Shown here: one piece after another, positions 43,707 to 52,232 of the stretch
Numbering within the stretch: the stretch's first letter is position 1
Layout: each line of letters begins with the position of its first letter
Source: Acidicapsa ligni
Lineage (GTDB): Bacteria; Acidobacteriota; Terriglobia; Terriglobales; Acidobacteriaceae
Reading direction: 5' to 3'
DNA: 64,000 bases
NCBI RefSeq assembly: GCF_025685655.1
Contig: NZ_JAGSYG010000002.1
Span: 620,001 to 684,000, forward strand
The notes under the pieces: generated by a model
What the model was told of the DNA's origin: nothing
The model's input: the letters and a program-made list of their open reading frames with translations, nothing else
Databases searched by the model: none
Position numbers and translations under genes: made by a program

Positions 43707-44716
43707 TGCCGAGACGCGAACACATTGCGATGTTGCAACGCTCGCTTTGCCGCTCATGGTCGAGTGTGGCGCTGAGCGATCTCGTACGTGTTTTTGTTCT
43801 TGTCTTGTTATGCCCGATAGCGCTCAGTGCACAGGTCGAGAAGCCGATGCCTGGCGCGGCAAGTGAACATGCAGCAACAGTGCAGGCGTCGAGCGTGGAT
43901 ATTGCGAATGCGGTTCCTCTCGACCGGGTTATTGCGGTGGTAAATAACCAGGTGATCCTGGCAAGCGATCTCGATCTTGAGCTACGCTTTGACCGGCTGG
44001 TGCCGATCAACAATCGTGCAGACTCGACTACCACTGGAACGTTGCAGCGTCTGATTACGCGTGCGTTGATCGAGCAGCAGATTTTGCAGGAAGATCCGCA
44101 TGGCCTTGAAGTACCTTCGAACGAGCTTGAGGCCAATCTAAACGAGCTGCGCCAGAATCTACCCGCGTGTAAAAAACACGATTGCATCTCTGCTGTGGGA
44201 TGGGCCACTTATCTCACTACACTCGGACTTACACCGCAACGCGTCGAAGCATACTGGAGCAATCGCATGGCGCTGCTGCGATTTATCGAGCAGCGTTTCC
44301 GCAGCGGCATTCGCATCACGCCTGAAGAGATTCAGAAATACTATCTGGAGACCTTGCTGCCTCAATATGCCAGCCCGGTTGATGCTCCTCTGCTCGAACG
44401 CATCTCACCGCGCATTCAGGAGATTTTGCTGCAGCAACAGGTGACGGCTCTGTTCAATGACTGGCTCAAGAGCCTCAAGGATCAAGGGCAGATCGAAGTG
44501 GTTGATCCATCGCTGCAGGCAGCAGCTACGTTCCTGGAGGATACTCCGCCAAGCACTGCTCCTCAACAAACGGCGACACCTGGAATTTCTGTCAGTGTGC
44601 CCAGTCCGAGTGCAACCCCGGGCAACTCGGCTCCTGCGCTTACAACCGTACCGACGCCGCCACAACCTGCCGGTCCGCATGATGCAGCGATGGATGAGAC
44701 AGGAGGCAATCTGTGA
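43706..44716 (+). CDS. SurA-like periplasmic chaperone lacking the parvulin domain
   Basis: 336 residues; its ATG shares a base with the stop of the barrel gene (TGATG). Signal peptide near LVRVFVLVLLCPIALSA, then the SurA N-terminal domain: DRVIAVVNNQVILASDLDLEL, TLQRLITRALIEQQILQED and RIMPEEIQKYYLE-like ITPEEIQKYYLET. Where SurA has one or two isomerase domains there are only about 20 residues before the closing helix ISPRIQEILLQQQVTALFNDWLKSLKDQGQIEVV. The tail of about 80 residues is Pro/Thr/Ser-rich. So it is a pure chaperone core, placed between the outer-membrane barrel and TamB genes. Confidence 0.85.
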   Translation: MPRREHIAMLQRSLCRSWSSVALSDLVRVFVLVLLCPIALSAQVEKPMPGAASEHAATVQASSVDIANAVPLDRVIAVVNNQVILASDLDLELRFDRLVPINNRADSTTTGTLQRLITRALIEQQILQEDPHGLEVPSNELEANLNELRQNLPACKKHDCISAVGWATYLTTLGLTPQRVEAYWSNRMALLRFIEQRFRSGIRITPEEIQKYYLETLLPQYASPVDAPLLERISPRIQEILLQQQVTALFNDWLKSLKDQGQIEVVDPSLQAAATFLEDTPPSTAPQQTATPGISVSVPSPSATPGNSAPALTTVPTPPQPAGPHDAAMDETGGNL

Positions 44717-47700
44717 CGACTCCAGAAACGCCTCAGCCTCTTGACAGTAACGGAGCGGAACAGGAGCCGGTGTTGAAGGCGAAGTCCGGCCGTCGCCGTC
44801 GCAAGATCAAGCTGCATTGGACGCATCACACAATGCGGGTCATGGGTGTGTTTCTGCTGGTGCTCGTGGCGCTTGTAGGGATGGCTTATTTCTTCGCCAG
44901 CTCGGCAGCATTTGAAGACGGAGTTCGTCTTCGTCTTATCTCTGAACTCGAATCTGCAACGGGCGGTCGTGTTGAGATTTCTCACTTCCGGTGGAACCTG
45001 CTGAAGCTGCGTATCGAGGCCGACGGTATCACCATTCATGGCCTTGAAGCGGCGAGCGAAGCACCCTATGCGCATGTGGACCGGTTGCGTGTAGAGGCAG
45101 GCATCCTCGGGCTTTTTGTCTCGGGCGTATCGCCGCATGTGGTGTTGCATTCGGTTGAGATTCAGCAGCCGTCATTTCATTTGATTGTCTATCCGGATGG
45201 AACAACGAATCAGCCTCATCCGCACGGGACTTCGAAGTCGGGTAAGTCGGGGATCGACACGCTTTTCGATGCGCGCATCGGGCACTTGTCCATCGAACAT
45301 GGCGTGCTGCATATCGCGAATCAAGAGGTGCCACTTGACTTGCAGGCGCAGGATGCAAGCATTCAACTGGCATGGCTGCCCGGTGTAGGACATGCGCTTG
45401 CTTCAGTTACTCATCCGCACTCGGATCAGACCGACGGCAGTTATCGCATCGCGCTTGGTCTCGGAGAACTTGCGTTCAGCCAGGGAAAGTTCGCTGCGAT
45501 TCCAAGCAGGCTCGATGCGAAGCTGGTGCTCTTTCATAACAGCGTTCAGTTAGATGAGCTGCATCTTATCGCTCTTGATCGCACATTGATTCTGCGTGGC
45601 AGGCTGACCAACTTCGCTCATCCCGCATGGCAGGCGCAGGCGAACGGCCAGATCGATCTGCGTATTCTTGCATCGACTACAGGGTTCGTTGGAACACCGG
45701 GCGGCATCGTTACTTTGAATGGCATGGCCAATGGTCATGGATCGAGCTTTGATACGAACGGCGATATTACAGGCGAAGGCGTCCATTACAAGGACGATGT
45801 TGTCGACGCACAGACCGCGACATTTGCCGCGCACTTTCATGCCGATCCTGCGCAATTACTGGTGAGCGCTATTCGTACACGGCTGGTGCAAGGCGGAGAT
45901 GTGCAGGGTGAGTTTCAGTACGATAACTGGCTCGATAGCACACCGACGCCTGCGGCTGCTGCGGTAATGCGTCGTGAACACAAGACATGGCCTGTGCCGA
46001 CGGGCACGGTGCGCGCCAACCTGAGCGGCATCTCTTTAGATACGGTGCTGGTGATGTTGGCTAGTCCTGAATATCGCAAGCTGGGTCTGGATACTTTCAT
46101 CGCCGGTCCCGCGCGCGCCAGTTGGACGGGCCTCGGAGTCGACCTTGCGATTGGTGGCCAGTTAGCGTTGGCGCCCTCTACACGGTCTGTTCCAGGCGAG
46201 GCGCCGTTGCATGGCTCGGTCGATGCGATGTATCACGAGGACACCGGCTCTGTAAGTGTCGCGAACGTGGTCGTCCATACTCCGCATAGCAGTGTTGAAG
46301 GGAAAGGCTCGCTTGGCGTGTATCCCATCACACGTGCGTCGGCGATGGATCTTGATTTTCAATCTACGGACCTGAGTGAATTCGATGCTGTGCTGCGCAC
46401 GCTCGGTCTCAAGCAAGGGAATCGTGTTGGCGTTGCGGCGCTGCCGGTCAGTCTTAAAGGGATGGCGCAGTTTCATGGGCAACTCAATAGCTCATGGATT
46501 ACTCCGCATGTTGAAGGCCATCTGTCTGCGACGAATATCGGTATTGAGATACCGCCTGCATCTTCAGGGTCGGCGCCCGATCCTGATGCGGACAGCGCTC
46601 CTTTGCAGTACATGCATTGGGATTCAATCGATCTCGATGCTCTGTATACTCCGGCGAGCATTGTTGTTCATCATGGAGTTCTCAATCGTGGCGTATCGAG
46701 CCTCACGCTGCAGGGCGAGCTGGATGCAGACGATCCTAACTTCAATTTGAGTGAGGCGGAGCCGGAGTTCGATCACAATGCGGTGCTGAGTCTGAAGGCT
46801 GATGCCAGGCAATTTTCGCTGGACGAGCTTCTACCCATGGCCGGAGTCGTTGCCCCGGTAAGCGGAAAGTTGAATGCGCAGATCGATGTTCAGGGCGCGT
46901 TAAATGCGCTGACTGGCTCGGGCAGCATTGAGGTCAACAAGGCGATTGTTTTTGGAGAATCAATCGAGCATGTAAAGGCTACCGGCTCGATCTCCGGGCA
47001 ACAATTGAAGATCAGTAATCTGACAGCCCAGCAGGGCACTGGCCACGATACGGGAAGCCTTACAGGCAGCGGTAGTTATGATCTTGCGCATCACAAGTTT
47101 AGTGTTGACGCACGTGCTGCGGCAATCGAACTCGGCAGTTTGCAGGAGCTCAAGCGTGCTGGAGTTGCGGTTACGGGTAAGTTGGGATTCACGCTTAGCG
47201 GCGATGGCACTGTTGACGATCCTCACCTGCAATCCCATGCTGTCCTAAGCAGCATGTCGATTGCATCGCAACCTGTCGCAGACCTGATGCTCTCCGCAAG
47301 CACGCGTGATAGATCGGTGATTTACGACCTTAGTTCTCACCAGGCGACGGGCGATTTTACTGCTCATGGACAGACTTCGCTCAATGCCGCTTATGAAACG
47401 AAAGCTAACGTACAGTTTTCTAAATTCGATATCGGTGCATTGCTTAAGCTGCTGCGTGTGACGGGCATCAACGGGCAGTCCGATCTCGAAGGTACAGCAA
47501 CCCTATCCGGGCCGTTGGCTCACCTTGAGAAGATGTCGGGCGATGCGAGTTTGAAGCAACTCGCGGTGAGTGTTGAAGGGGTCAATCTGCAAAGCAGGGG
47601 AGCAGTGCATGCAGCGCTTTCAAACGGTATTGCGCGGCTCGATCCAGTAGAGATTACCGGCGAAGGCACTGACTTAAAGTTAAACGGAACGCTTGGTGTA

Positions 47701-48990
47701 ACCGGCAAACAGCAGCTTGATTTGCAGGCCAGCGGATCGGTCAATCTTCACCTCGCGGAATCGTTGGATCCAGATTTAAGCGCGACGGGAATCACGTCGT
47801 TTCAAATGGAGGCGCATGGGCCGGTTGCCAATCCAATTCTGCAAGGGAAGGTGCAATTTCAAAATGCCTCTGTGGCGTTGCAGGATTTTCCGAATGGGTT
47901 GAGCCAGATTCAAGGCACGCTTGAATTTATTCAGAATCGTCTAGAGGTTCGCTCGCTGACTGCGGTGAGTGGCGGCGGTCAATTAAGTGTCACGGGCTAT
48001 CTTGGATTTCAGCGCGGCCTCTATGCCGATCTCACCGCGACGGGCAAGGGAATTCGTATTCGCTACCCGCAAGGCGTGAGTTCGTTGGCGGATGCAAAGC
48101 TGCGTTTGCAGGGACCGCAGAGCAATCTACTTCTGAGCGGCAATGTGGAGGTCACACGTTTCGCTATCAGTTCCGATATGGATGTAGCAGCTTTTGCCTC
48201 GGCCAATAGCAGCGTCCAGCCGATTGTTCCAGCCGATGCGCCGTCCAATCACATTCGGCTCGACGTGCATCTCACGTCGGCGCCTCAACTCAATTTTCAG
48301 AATGCGCTGGCCAAGCTGGCTGGCGACGTCGATCTGCATATTCGCGGAACGCTTGCGTCGCCATCGGTGCTGGGCCGCATCTCACTTACCGAGGGAAGCG
48401 CATCCGTTGGCGGCACCAAGTATGAGTTACAGCGCGGCGATATCACATTCAGCAACCCGGTACGCATTCAACCGAACATCGACATCGACGCTACGGCTCG
48501 CGTGGAAGACTACGACATCACGCTGGGCCTGCATGGCACAACAGACAAGCCCAAGCTGACGTATCGCTCCGAGCCACCACTGCCTGAGGCTGATGTGATT
48601 GCGCTGCTTGCGCTGGGCCGTACGCAGGATGAGCAGCGGGCTTACTCGCAGCAACAACAGCAGGCGGGAGATAATCCCATGACCGATGCACTGCTGGGCG
48701 GTGCGCTCAATGCTACTGTTTCTAACCGTGTGCAGAGGCTGTTTGGAACTGGCGCGATCAAAGTGGATCCCAACTTCATCGGTTCGCTGGGCAACTCTAC
48801 AGCGCGTGTGACTGTTGTAGAGCAGATTGGGAATAACCTTACATTCACATATGCGAGCAACGTCAACACGACCAGTCAGCAACTTATCCAGGCGGAGATC
48901 GCGGTAAACAGGCATGTATCGCTGCTGGTTACCCAGGACGAGTCGGGTATATTTTCTGTAGTAGTTAAAACGCGTCGCCGCTACAAGTAG
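44713..48990 (+). CDS. tamB: TamB-like inner-membrane/periplasm-spanning protein
   Basis: 1425 residues; GTG start overlaps the previous stop (GTGA). A basic N-terminus is followed by one membrane anchor (about 42-62, VMGVFLLVLVALVGMAYFFA), then a very long beta-rich region typical of AsmA/TamB-type proteins that form a hydrophobic groove, and the C-terminal DUF490 domain (GRISLTEGSASVGGTKYELQ, then GDITFSNPVRIQPNIDIDATARVEDYDITL and PPLPEADVIALLALGRTQDE). These proteins bridge the inner membrane and a barrel partner, and are implicated in phospholipid transport and outer-membrane protein assembly. The barrel partner is two genes upstream. Confidence 0.93.
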   Translation: MTTPETPQPLDSNGAEQEPVLKAKSGRRRRKIKLHWTHHTMRVMGVFLLVLVALVGMAYFFASSAAFEDGVRLRLISELESATGGRVEISHFRWNLLKLRIEADGITIHGLEAASEAPYAHVDRLRVEAGILGLFVSGVSPHVVLHSVEIQQPSFHLIVYPDGTTNQPHPHGTSKSGKSGIDTLFDARIGHLSIEHGVLHIANQEVPLDLQAQDASIQLAWLPGVGHALASVTHPHSDQTDGSYRIALGLGELAFSQGKFAAIPSRLDAKLVLFHNSVQLDELHLIALDRTLILRGRLTNFAHPAWQAQANGQIDLRILASTTGFVGTPGGIVTLNGMANGHGSSFDTNGDITGEGVHYKDDVVDAQTATFAAHFHADPAQLLVSAIRTRLVQGGDVQGEFQYDNWLDSTPTPAAAAVMRREHKTWPVPTGTVRANLSGISLDTVLVMLASPEYRKLGLDTFIAGPARASWTGLGVDLAIGGQLALAPSTRSVPGEAPLHGSVDAMYHEDTGSVSVANVVVHTPHSSVEGKGSLGVYPITRASAMDLDFQSTDLSEFDAVLRTLGLKQGNRVGVAALPVSLKGMAQFHGQLNSSWITPHVEGHLSATNIGIEIPPASSGSAPDPDADSAPLQYMHWDSIDLDALYTPASIVVHHGVLNRGVSSLTLQGELDADDPNFNLSEAEPEFDHNAVLSLKADARQFSLDELLPMAGVVAPVSGKLNAQIDVQGALNALTGSGSIEVNKAIVFGESIEHVKATGSISGQQLKISNLTAQQGTGHDTGSLTGSGSYDLAHHKFSVDARAAAIELGSLQELKRAGVAVTGKLGFTLSGDGTVDDPHLQSHAVLSSMSIASQPVADLMLSASTRDRSVIYDLSSHQATGDFTAHGQTSLNAAYETKANVQFSKFDIGALLKLLRVTGINGQSDLEGTATLSGPLAHLEKMSGDASLKQLAVSVEGVNLQSRGAVHAALSNGIARLDPVEITGEGTDLKLNGTLGVTGKQQLDLQASGSVNLHLAESLDPDLSATGITSFQMEAHGPVANPILQGKVQFQNASVALQDFPNGLSQIQGTLEFIQNRLEVRSLTAVSGGGQLSVTGYLGFQRGLYADLTATGKGIRIRYPQGVSSLADAKLRLQGPQSNLLLSGNVEVTRFAISSDMDVAAFASANSSVQPIVPADAPSNHIRLDVHLTSAPQLNFQNALAKLAGDVDLHIRGTLASPSVLGRISLTEGSASVGGTKYELQRGDITFSNPVRIQPNIDIDATARVEDYDITLGLHGTTDKPKLTYRSEPPLPEADVIALLALGRTQDEQRAYSQQQQQAGDNPMTDALLGGALNATVSNRVQRLFGTGAIKVDPNFIGSLGNSTARVTVVEQIGNNLTFTYASNVNTTSQQLIQAEIAVNRHVSLLVTQDESGIFSVVVKTRRRYK

Positions 48991-49123
48991 AGCGAAACAG
49001 GACATACATTGTGCATGTTCATTTTTTCAAAAGGAATATCTATACAGCAAAATTAGTTGGTTGTAAGATAGCAACGAATTCAGAAATTAGTTACCCAACA
49101 ATTAGGTACAGGAGATATCCAAT

Positions 49124-49927
49124 ATGAATTCTTTTCGTGTGACTGGCAAAATCGCTCTCGCCGTTCTGCTCGCTGGGGCTCTCCTCAGCTTTCCGCAGGT
49201 ATCGTTTGCTGCGCTTCGGAGCAATGGAAGTCCTGCTTTGCAGGACGATGAGAGTTCCGCCTCGTCAGCAGTAGCATCCAGGCTCGACAAAAAACAGTTC
49301 AAGAATGTGAAGGCCACCGTGCAAAACGGAATCGCCACACTGACCGGGACTGTTGATCTTTATGAATACAAGACGGATGCAGGCAGGCGCGCGCAGAAGG
49401 CGAAAGGTGTCTCAGCCGTACGTAACCAGATTGAGGTCGCCGGCCCCTCGGTATCCGATAGTGAGCTTCAGCAGAAGCTGGCAGAGAAGCTGCAGTACGA
49501 TCGCGTCGGATACGGTAACACCTTCAATGCAGTTTCTGTGAGTGTGCAGAATGGTGTTGTATTGCTTGCCGGTCATGCTCGCACGGATGTTGATAAGGAC
49601 TCGGCAATCGCGCTGGTGAGCACTTATCCAGGCGTGAAGGATGTTTCTGAAGATATCCAGGTAGATCCAGTTTCTTTCATGGATGACCGGATTCGCATGG
49701 CAGTAGCTCGTTCGGTTTACGGCTATGCTTCTCTCAATAAGTACGCCATTGATCCGGCCAAACCTATTCGCATCTCCGTGCAGAATGGCAATGTAGAGCT
49801 CTTTGGCATGGTAGATTCCAAGGCGGATAAGGATGTTGCTTATATCCGTGCGAATCAAGTCCCGGGTGTCTTCAGCGTTAAGAATAGTCTTCAGGTTGCG
49901 AACGATACTTCCGAGAAATCGAAGTAA
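49124..49927 (+). CDS. Exported triple-BON-domain protein
   Basis: 267 residues; ATG at 49124 with AGGAGATAT upstream. Signal peptide to about 29 (LLSFPQVSFA), then three BON domains, about 47-107 (VKATVQNGIATLTGTVDLYEY), 110-185 (VSVSVQNGVVLLAGHARTDVDKD) and 190-262 (IRISVQNGNVELFGMVDSKADKD). BON proteins bind phospholipid and protect the envelope (OsmY, Kbp, ArfA-like). It follows tamB by 133 bases with an AT-rich spacer that may hold its own promoter. A strong terminator follows, closing the region. Confidence 0.88.
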   Translation: MNSFRVTGKIALAVLLAGALLSFPQVSFAALRSNGSPALQDDESSASSAVASRLDKKQFKNVKATVQNGIATLTGTVDLYEYKTDAGRRAQKAKGVSAVRNQIEVAGPSVSDSELQQKLAEKLQYDRVGYGNTFNAVSVSVQNGVVLLAGHARTDVDKDSAIALVSTYPGVKDVSEDIQVDPVSFMDDRIRMAVARSVYGYASLNKYAIDPAKPIRISVQNGNVELFGMVDSKADKDVAYIRANQVPGVFSVKNSLQVANDTSEKSK

Positions 49928-49987
49928 AGCGTAAAATAAAATGCAGTTAGACTGAAGCAGGTTGTTCTTGTGTTGTCCTGTTTCTCA

Positions 49988-50020
49988 CACAAAGGCCCGC
50001 AGCAATTGCGGGCCTTTGTG
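49988..50020. terminator. Bidirectional intrinsic terminator
   Basis: CACAAAGGCCCGCA pairs with TGCGGGCCTTTGTG over 14 bp with a GCAAT-type loop. It sits between the convergent BON gene and ABC permease gene and, being flanked by A- and T-containing arms, can serve both. Confidence 0.8.
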
Positions 50021-50044
50021 TTGCTACGGGCTTTGTGTTGCCTG

Positions 50045-51076
50045 TTATCTCCAGCGAAAGATTCGCAGGGCAACTATGAACGGCACAATCAACCACGCGA
50101 GCAGGATGGATACAGGCATCAGCATGTGATCGATGCTTACTCCCTGCAGCATGTTCGCGCGTAACGCGTCGATGGCAGCGGTTAACGGCAGCGCGCGAAC
50201 GAAGGGTTGAATAACGGCCGGGAAGCGTGATGCAGAGAAAAATACGCCGGATAGAATCCACATAGGCAGCATCACCAGGTTCATCAGCCCCGATGCAGCT
50301 TCCATGGTCTTGGCGCGCGATGCCGTCAACAGTCCGAGTGCGGAAAAGCTCAATGAGATCAGGATGCACAGGAAGCCAAGCTGCCATAGAGACCCGCGAA
50401 ATGGAACGCCAAAGGCCAGCGCTGCGAATCCAAGGAACACGACGACTTCGATTGCCAGCATGACCAGGCGCGACAGCAGGAACGACGCCAGATATTGCCA
50501 CTTGGGCATGGGCGAGGCGACGAGACGTTTGAGCAGCTTCTTCTGGCGAGCCTCGACGATGGCAAAGCCGAGGCCCCAGATTGCCGGCCCCATCAGGTTC
50601 ATGCCAAGCAGACCCGGCACAACAAAGTCGATGTAGCGCGAACCCTTTTCGTGTACCAGCTGATTGTCCGCATGTATAACTTCGCGTCTGCCTGCGATGG
50701 TTTGAATCGCGCCGTCTGCGAGCAGGCGCGCAGTTCTTGCATCTGGATTGGTATCGTCGTACTCATACGCGACGCCATCCGGCTTTTGAATCGCAAGCAG
50801 AAGAATGCTGCCTGTCGCCAGGGATTTTGCACCGGTCGATTCATCCATGATCGTTGCAGTTAATCCCTTGTCGCTGGCGAGGGCCTGTGTCAATTGGGTA
50901 GTCGTTGCGCCCACTGGCAGTACATCCGCAGGGCGATTGCGAAAGGCAAGTCCCAGACCAACAGCCAGAATGATGGGGAAGACAAAGGTCCAGAAGATGG
51001 CTTCGGGCTCGCGCAGAAAAAGTCGAAAGCGCACCATCGTCAATTGAAAGAGCGAGCTGTTCGTGAGGCTACTCAT
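50045..51076 (-). CDS. ABC-2-type transporter permease
   Basis: 343 residues. N-terminal helix FWTFVFPIILAVGLGLAF, a soluble extracytoplasmic loop (about 45-165, including RYIDFVVPGLLGMNLMGPAIWGLG at its end) and five further helices, the layout of ABC-2 exporters such as YhhJ/DrrB. With the ATPase gene directly upstream (start overlaps its stop by eight bases) it forms a complete two-gene exporter. Substrates of this family include drugs, lipids and polysaccharides; nothing here decides. Confidence 0.9.
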   Translation of the reverse strand: MSSLTNSSLFQLTMVRFRLFLREPEAIFWTFVFPIILAVGLGLAFRNRPADVLPVGATTTQLTQALASDKGLTATIMDESTGAKSLATGSILLLAIQKPDGVAYEYDDTNPDARTARLLADGAIQTIAGRREVIHADNQLVHEKGSRYIDFVVPGLLGMNLMGPAIWGLGFAIVEARQKKLLKRLVASPMPKWQYLASFLLSRLVMLAIEVVVFLGFAALAFGVPFRGSLWQLGFLCILISLSFSALGLLTASRAKTMEAASGLMNLVMLPMWILSGVFFSASRFPAVIQPFVRALPLTAAIDALRANMLQGVSIDHMLMPVSILLAWLIVPFIVALRIFRWR

Positions 51077-52064
51077 CGCGCAGATTCCTTCCTGTCAGGC
51101 CAACAAATACATCTTCGAGCGACGCTGAATGTGTACGAAATTCGCTGAGATGCAGCTCCTGGTTTTTGAGTGCGGAGAAGATGAGCGGCACTGCTATGTG
51201 CAACTCCGAAACAGACAACTGATGCAATCCTGCATCGACGCGATGCGATTGGATTCCGGGGATTGCGAGTAGCGGGACGGTGTCCACGATGCCGTGTCCT
51301 TCGGTTTGTTCTTCACTTTGCCCGGTTACGGAAAACTCCACGATATGCTCGCCGCCGACGGACGCGATCAGTTCCTGCGGTGTGCCGAGGGCGATGATTT
51401 TGCCATGATCCATAATCGCTACACGGTCGCACAGGCGCTCCGCTTCATCCATGTAATGCGTGGTTAGAATGATCGTTCGGCCTGCCTGTTTGAGTTCGTC
51501 TACCAGGTCCCAAAGATGGCGCCGTGCCTGGGGATCGAGGCCAGTCGTCGGCTCATCGAGAAAGAGCAGCTCCGGATCGCCGACCAGCGCGCAGGCCATT
51601 GCGAGACGCTGCTTTTGTCCACCCGAGAGACCGCCAACGCGCGAGGTCCGCTTCTCTTCGAGTTGCGCGGTTTTGATGGATTCTTCGATGGAAATGCCGC
51701 GTTTGAAGAAGCTGCGAAACATACGCAGCGTCTCCTCCACGGTGAGCTTGTCGGGGAACTGCGTCTCCTGCAATTGGATTCCGATGCGTTGTCGAAGCTC
51801 ATTCGCACCCGAGCGCCAACTCAGACCCAGCAGCTCCACGACTCCTTCGTCTGGAGTGGTGAGGCCTTCGCAGATTTCGATAGTGGTTGTTTTGCCTGCA
51901 CCGTTCGGGCCGAGGAGTCCAAAGCACTCACCGCGCGCTACCTCCAGATCGAGGCCATTCACCGCGACGACGTCGGCAAAGGTCTTGCGCAGCCCTCGCA
52001 AGAGAAGGGATGGGCCAGTCTTCTTTGTTTCAGGAGCCATTGGATTCGGATAAGAGTTTGCCAT
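51069..52064 (-). CDS. ABC-2 transporter ATP-binding protein
   Basis: 331 residues from the ATG at 52064; the ATG at 52040 is also possible, and no good ribosome binding site distinguishes them. Walker A GLLGPNGAGKTTTIEIC, Q-loop QLQETQFPDKLTV, signature GGLSGGQKQRLAMACAL, Walker B LLFLDEPTTGLDPQARRHLW and switch ILTTHYMDEAERLCDRV are all intact. A C-terminal extension of about 90 residues ends SLEDVFVGLTGRNLRDE, common in drug-export ATPases of the CcmA/DrrA type. Partner: the downstream permease. Confidence 0.92.
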   Translation of the reverse strand: MANSYPNPMAPETKKTGPSLLLRGLRKTFADVVAVNGLDLEVARGECFGLLGPNGAGKTTTIEICEGLTTPDEGVVELLGLSWRSGANELRQRIGIQLQETQFPDKLTVEETLRMFRSFFKRGISIEESIKTAQLEEKRTSRVGGLSGGQKQRLAMACALVGDPELLFLDEPTTGLDPQARRHLWDLVDELKQAGRTIILTTHYMDEAERLCDRVAIMDHGKIIALGTPQELIASVGGEHIVEFSVTGQSEEQTEGHGIVDTVPLLAIPGIQSHRVDAGLHQLSVSELHIAVPLIFSALKNQELHLSEFRTHSASLEDVFVGLTGRNLRDE

Positions 52065-52232
52065 CGACACAAGACTATGCGGAGTTGAGCCGTGCATCAA
52101 TACGAAAGTCGGCATCGATACGAAACTTGGACTCAACGCGAAAGCCGCATGCGGCGCTCACGCATCAATCACGTGTGTTACGGGATTTGTACTGGATTCG
52201 CCATCGCTGAAGAGCACAGTGAAAATAGCGCG

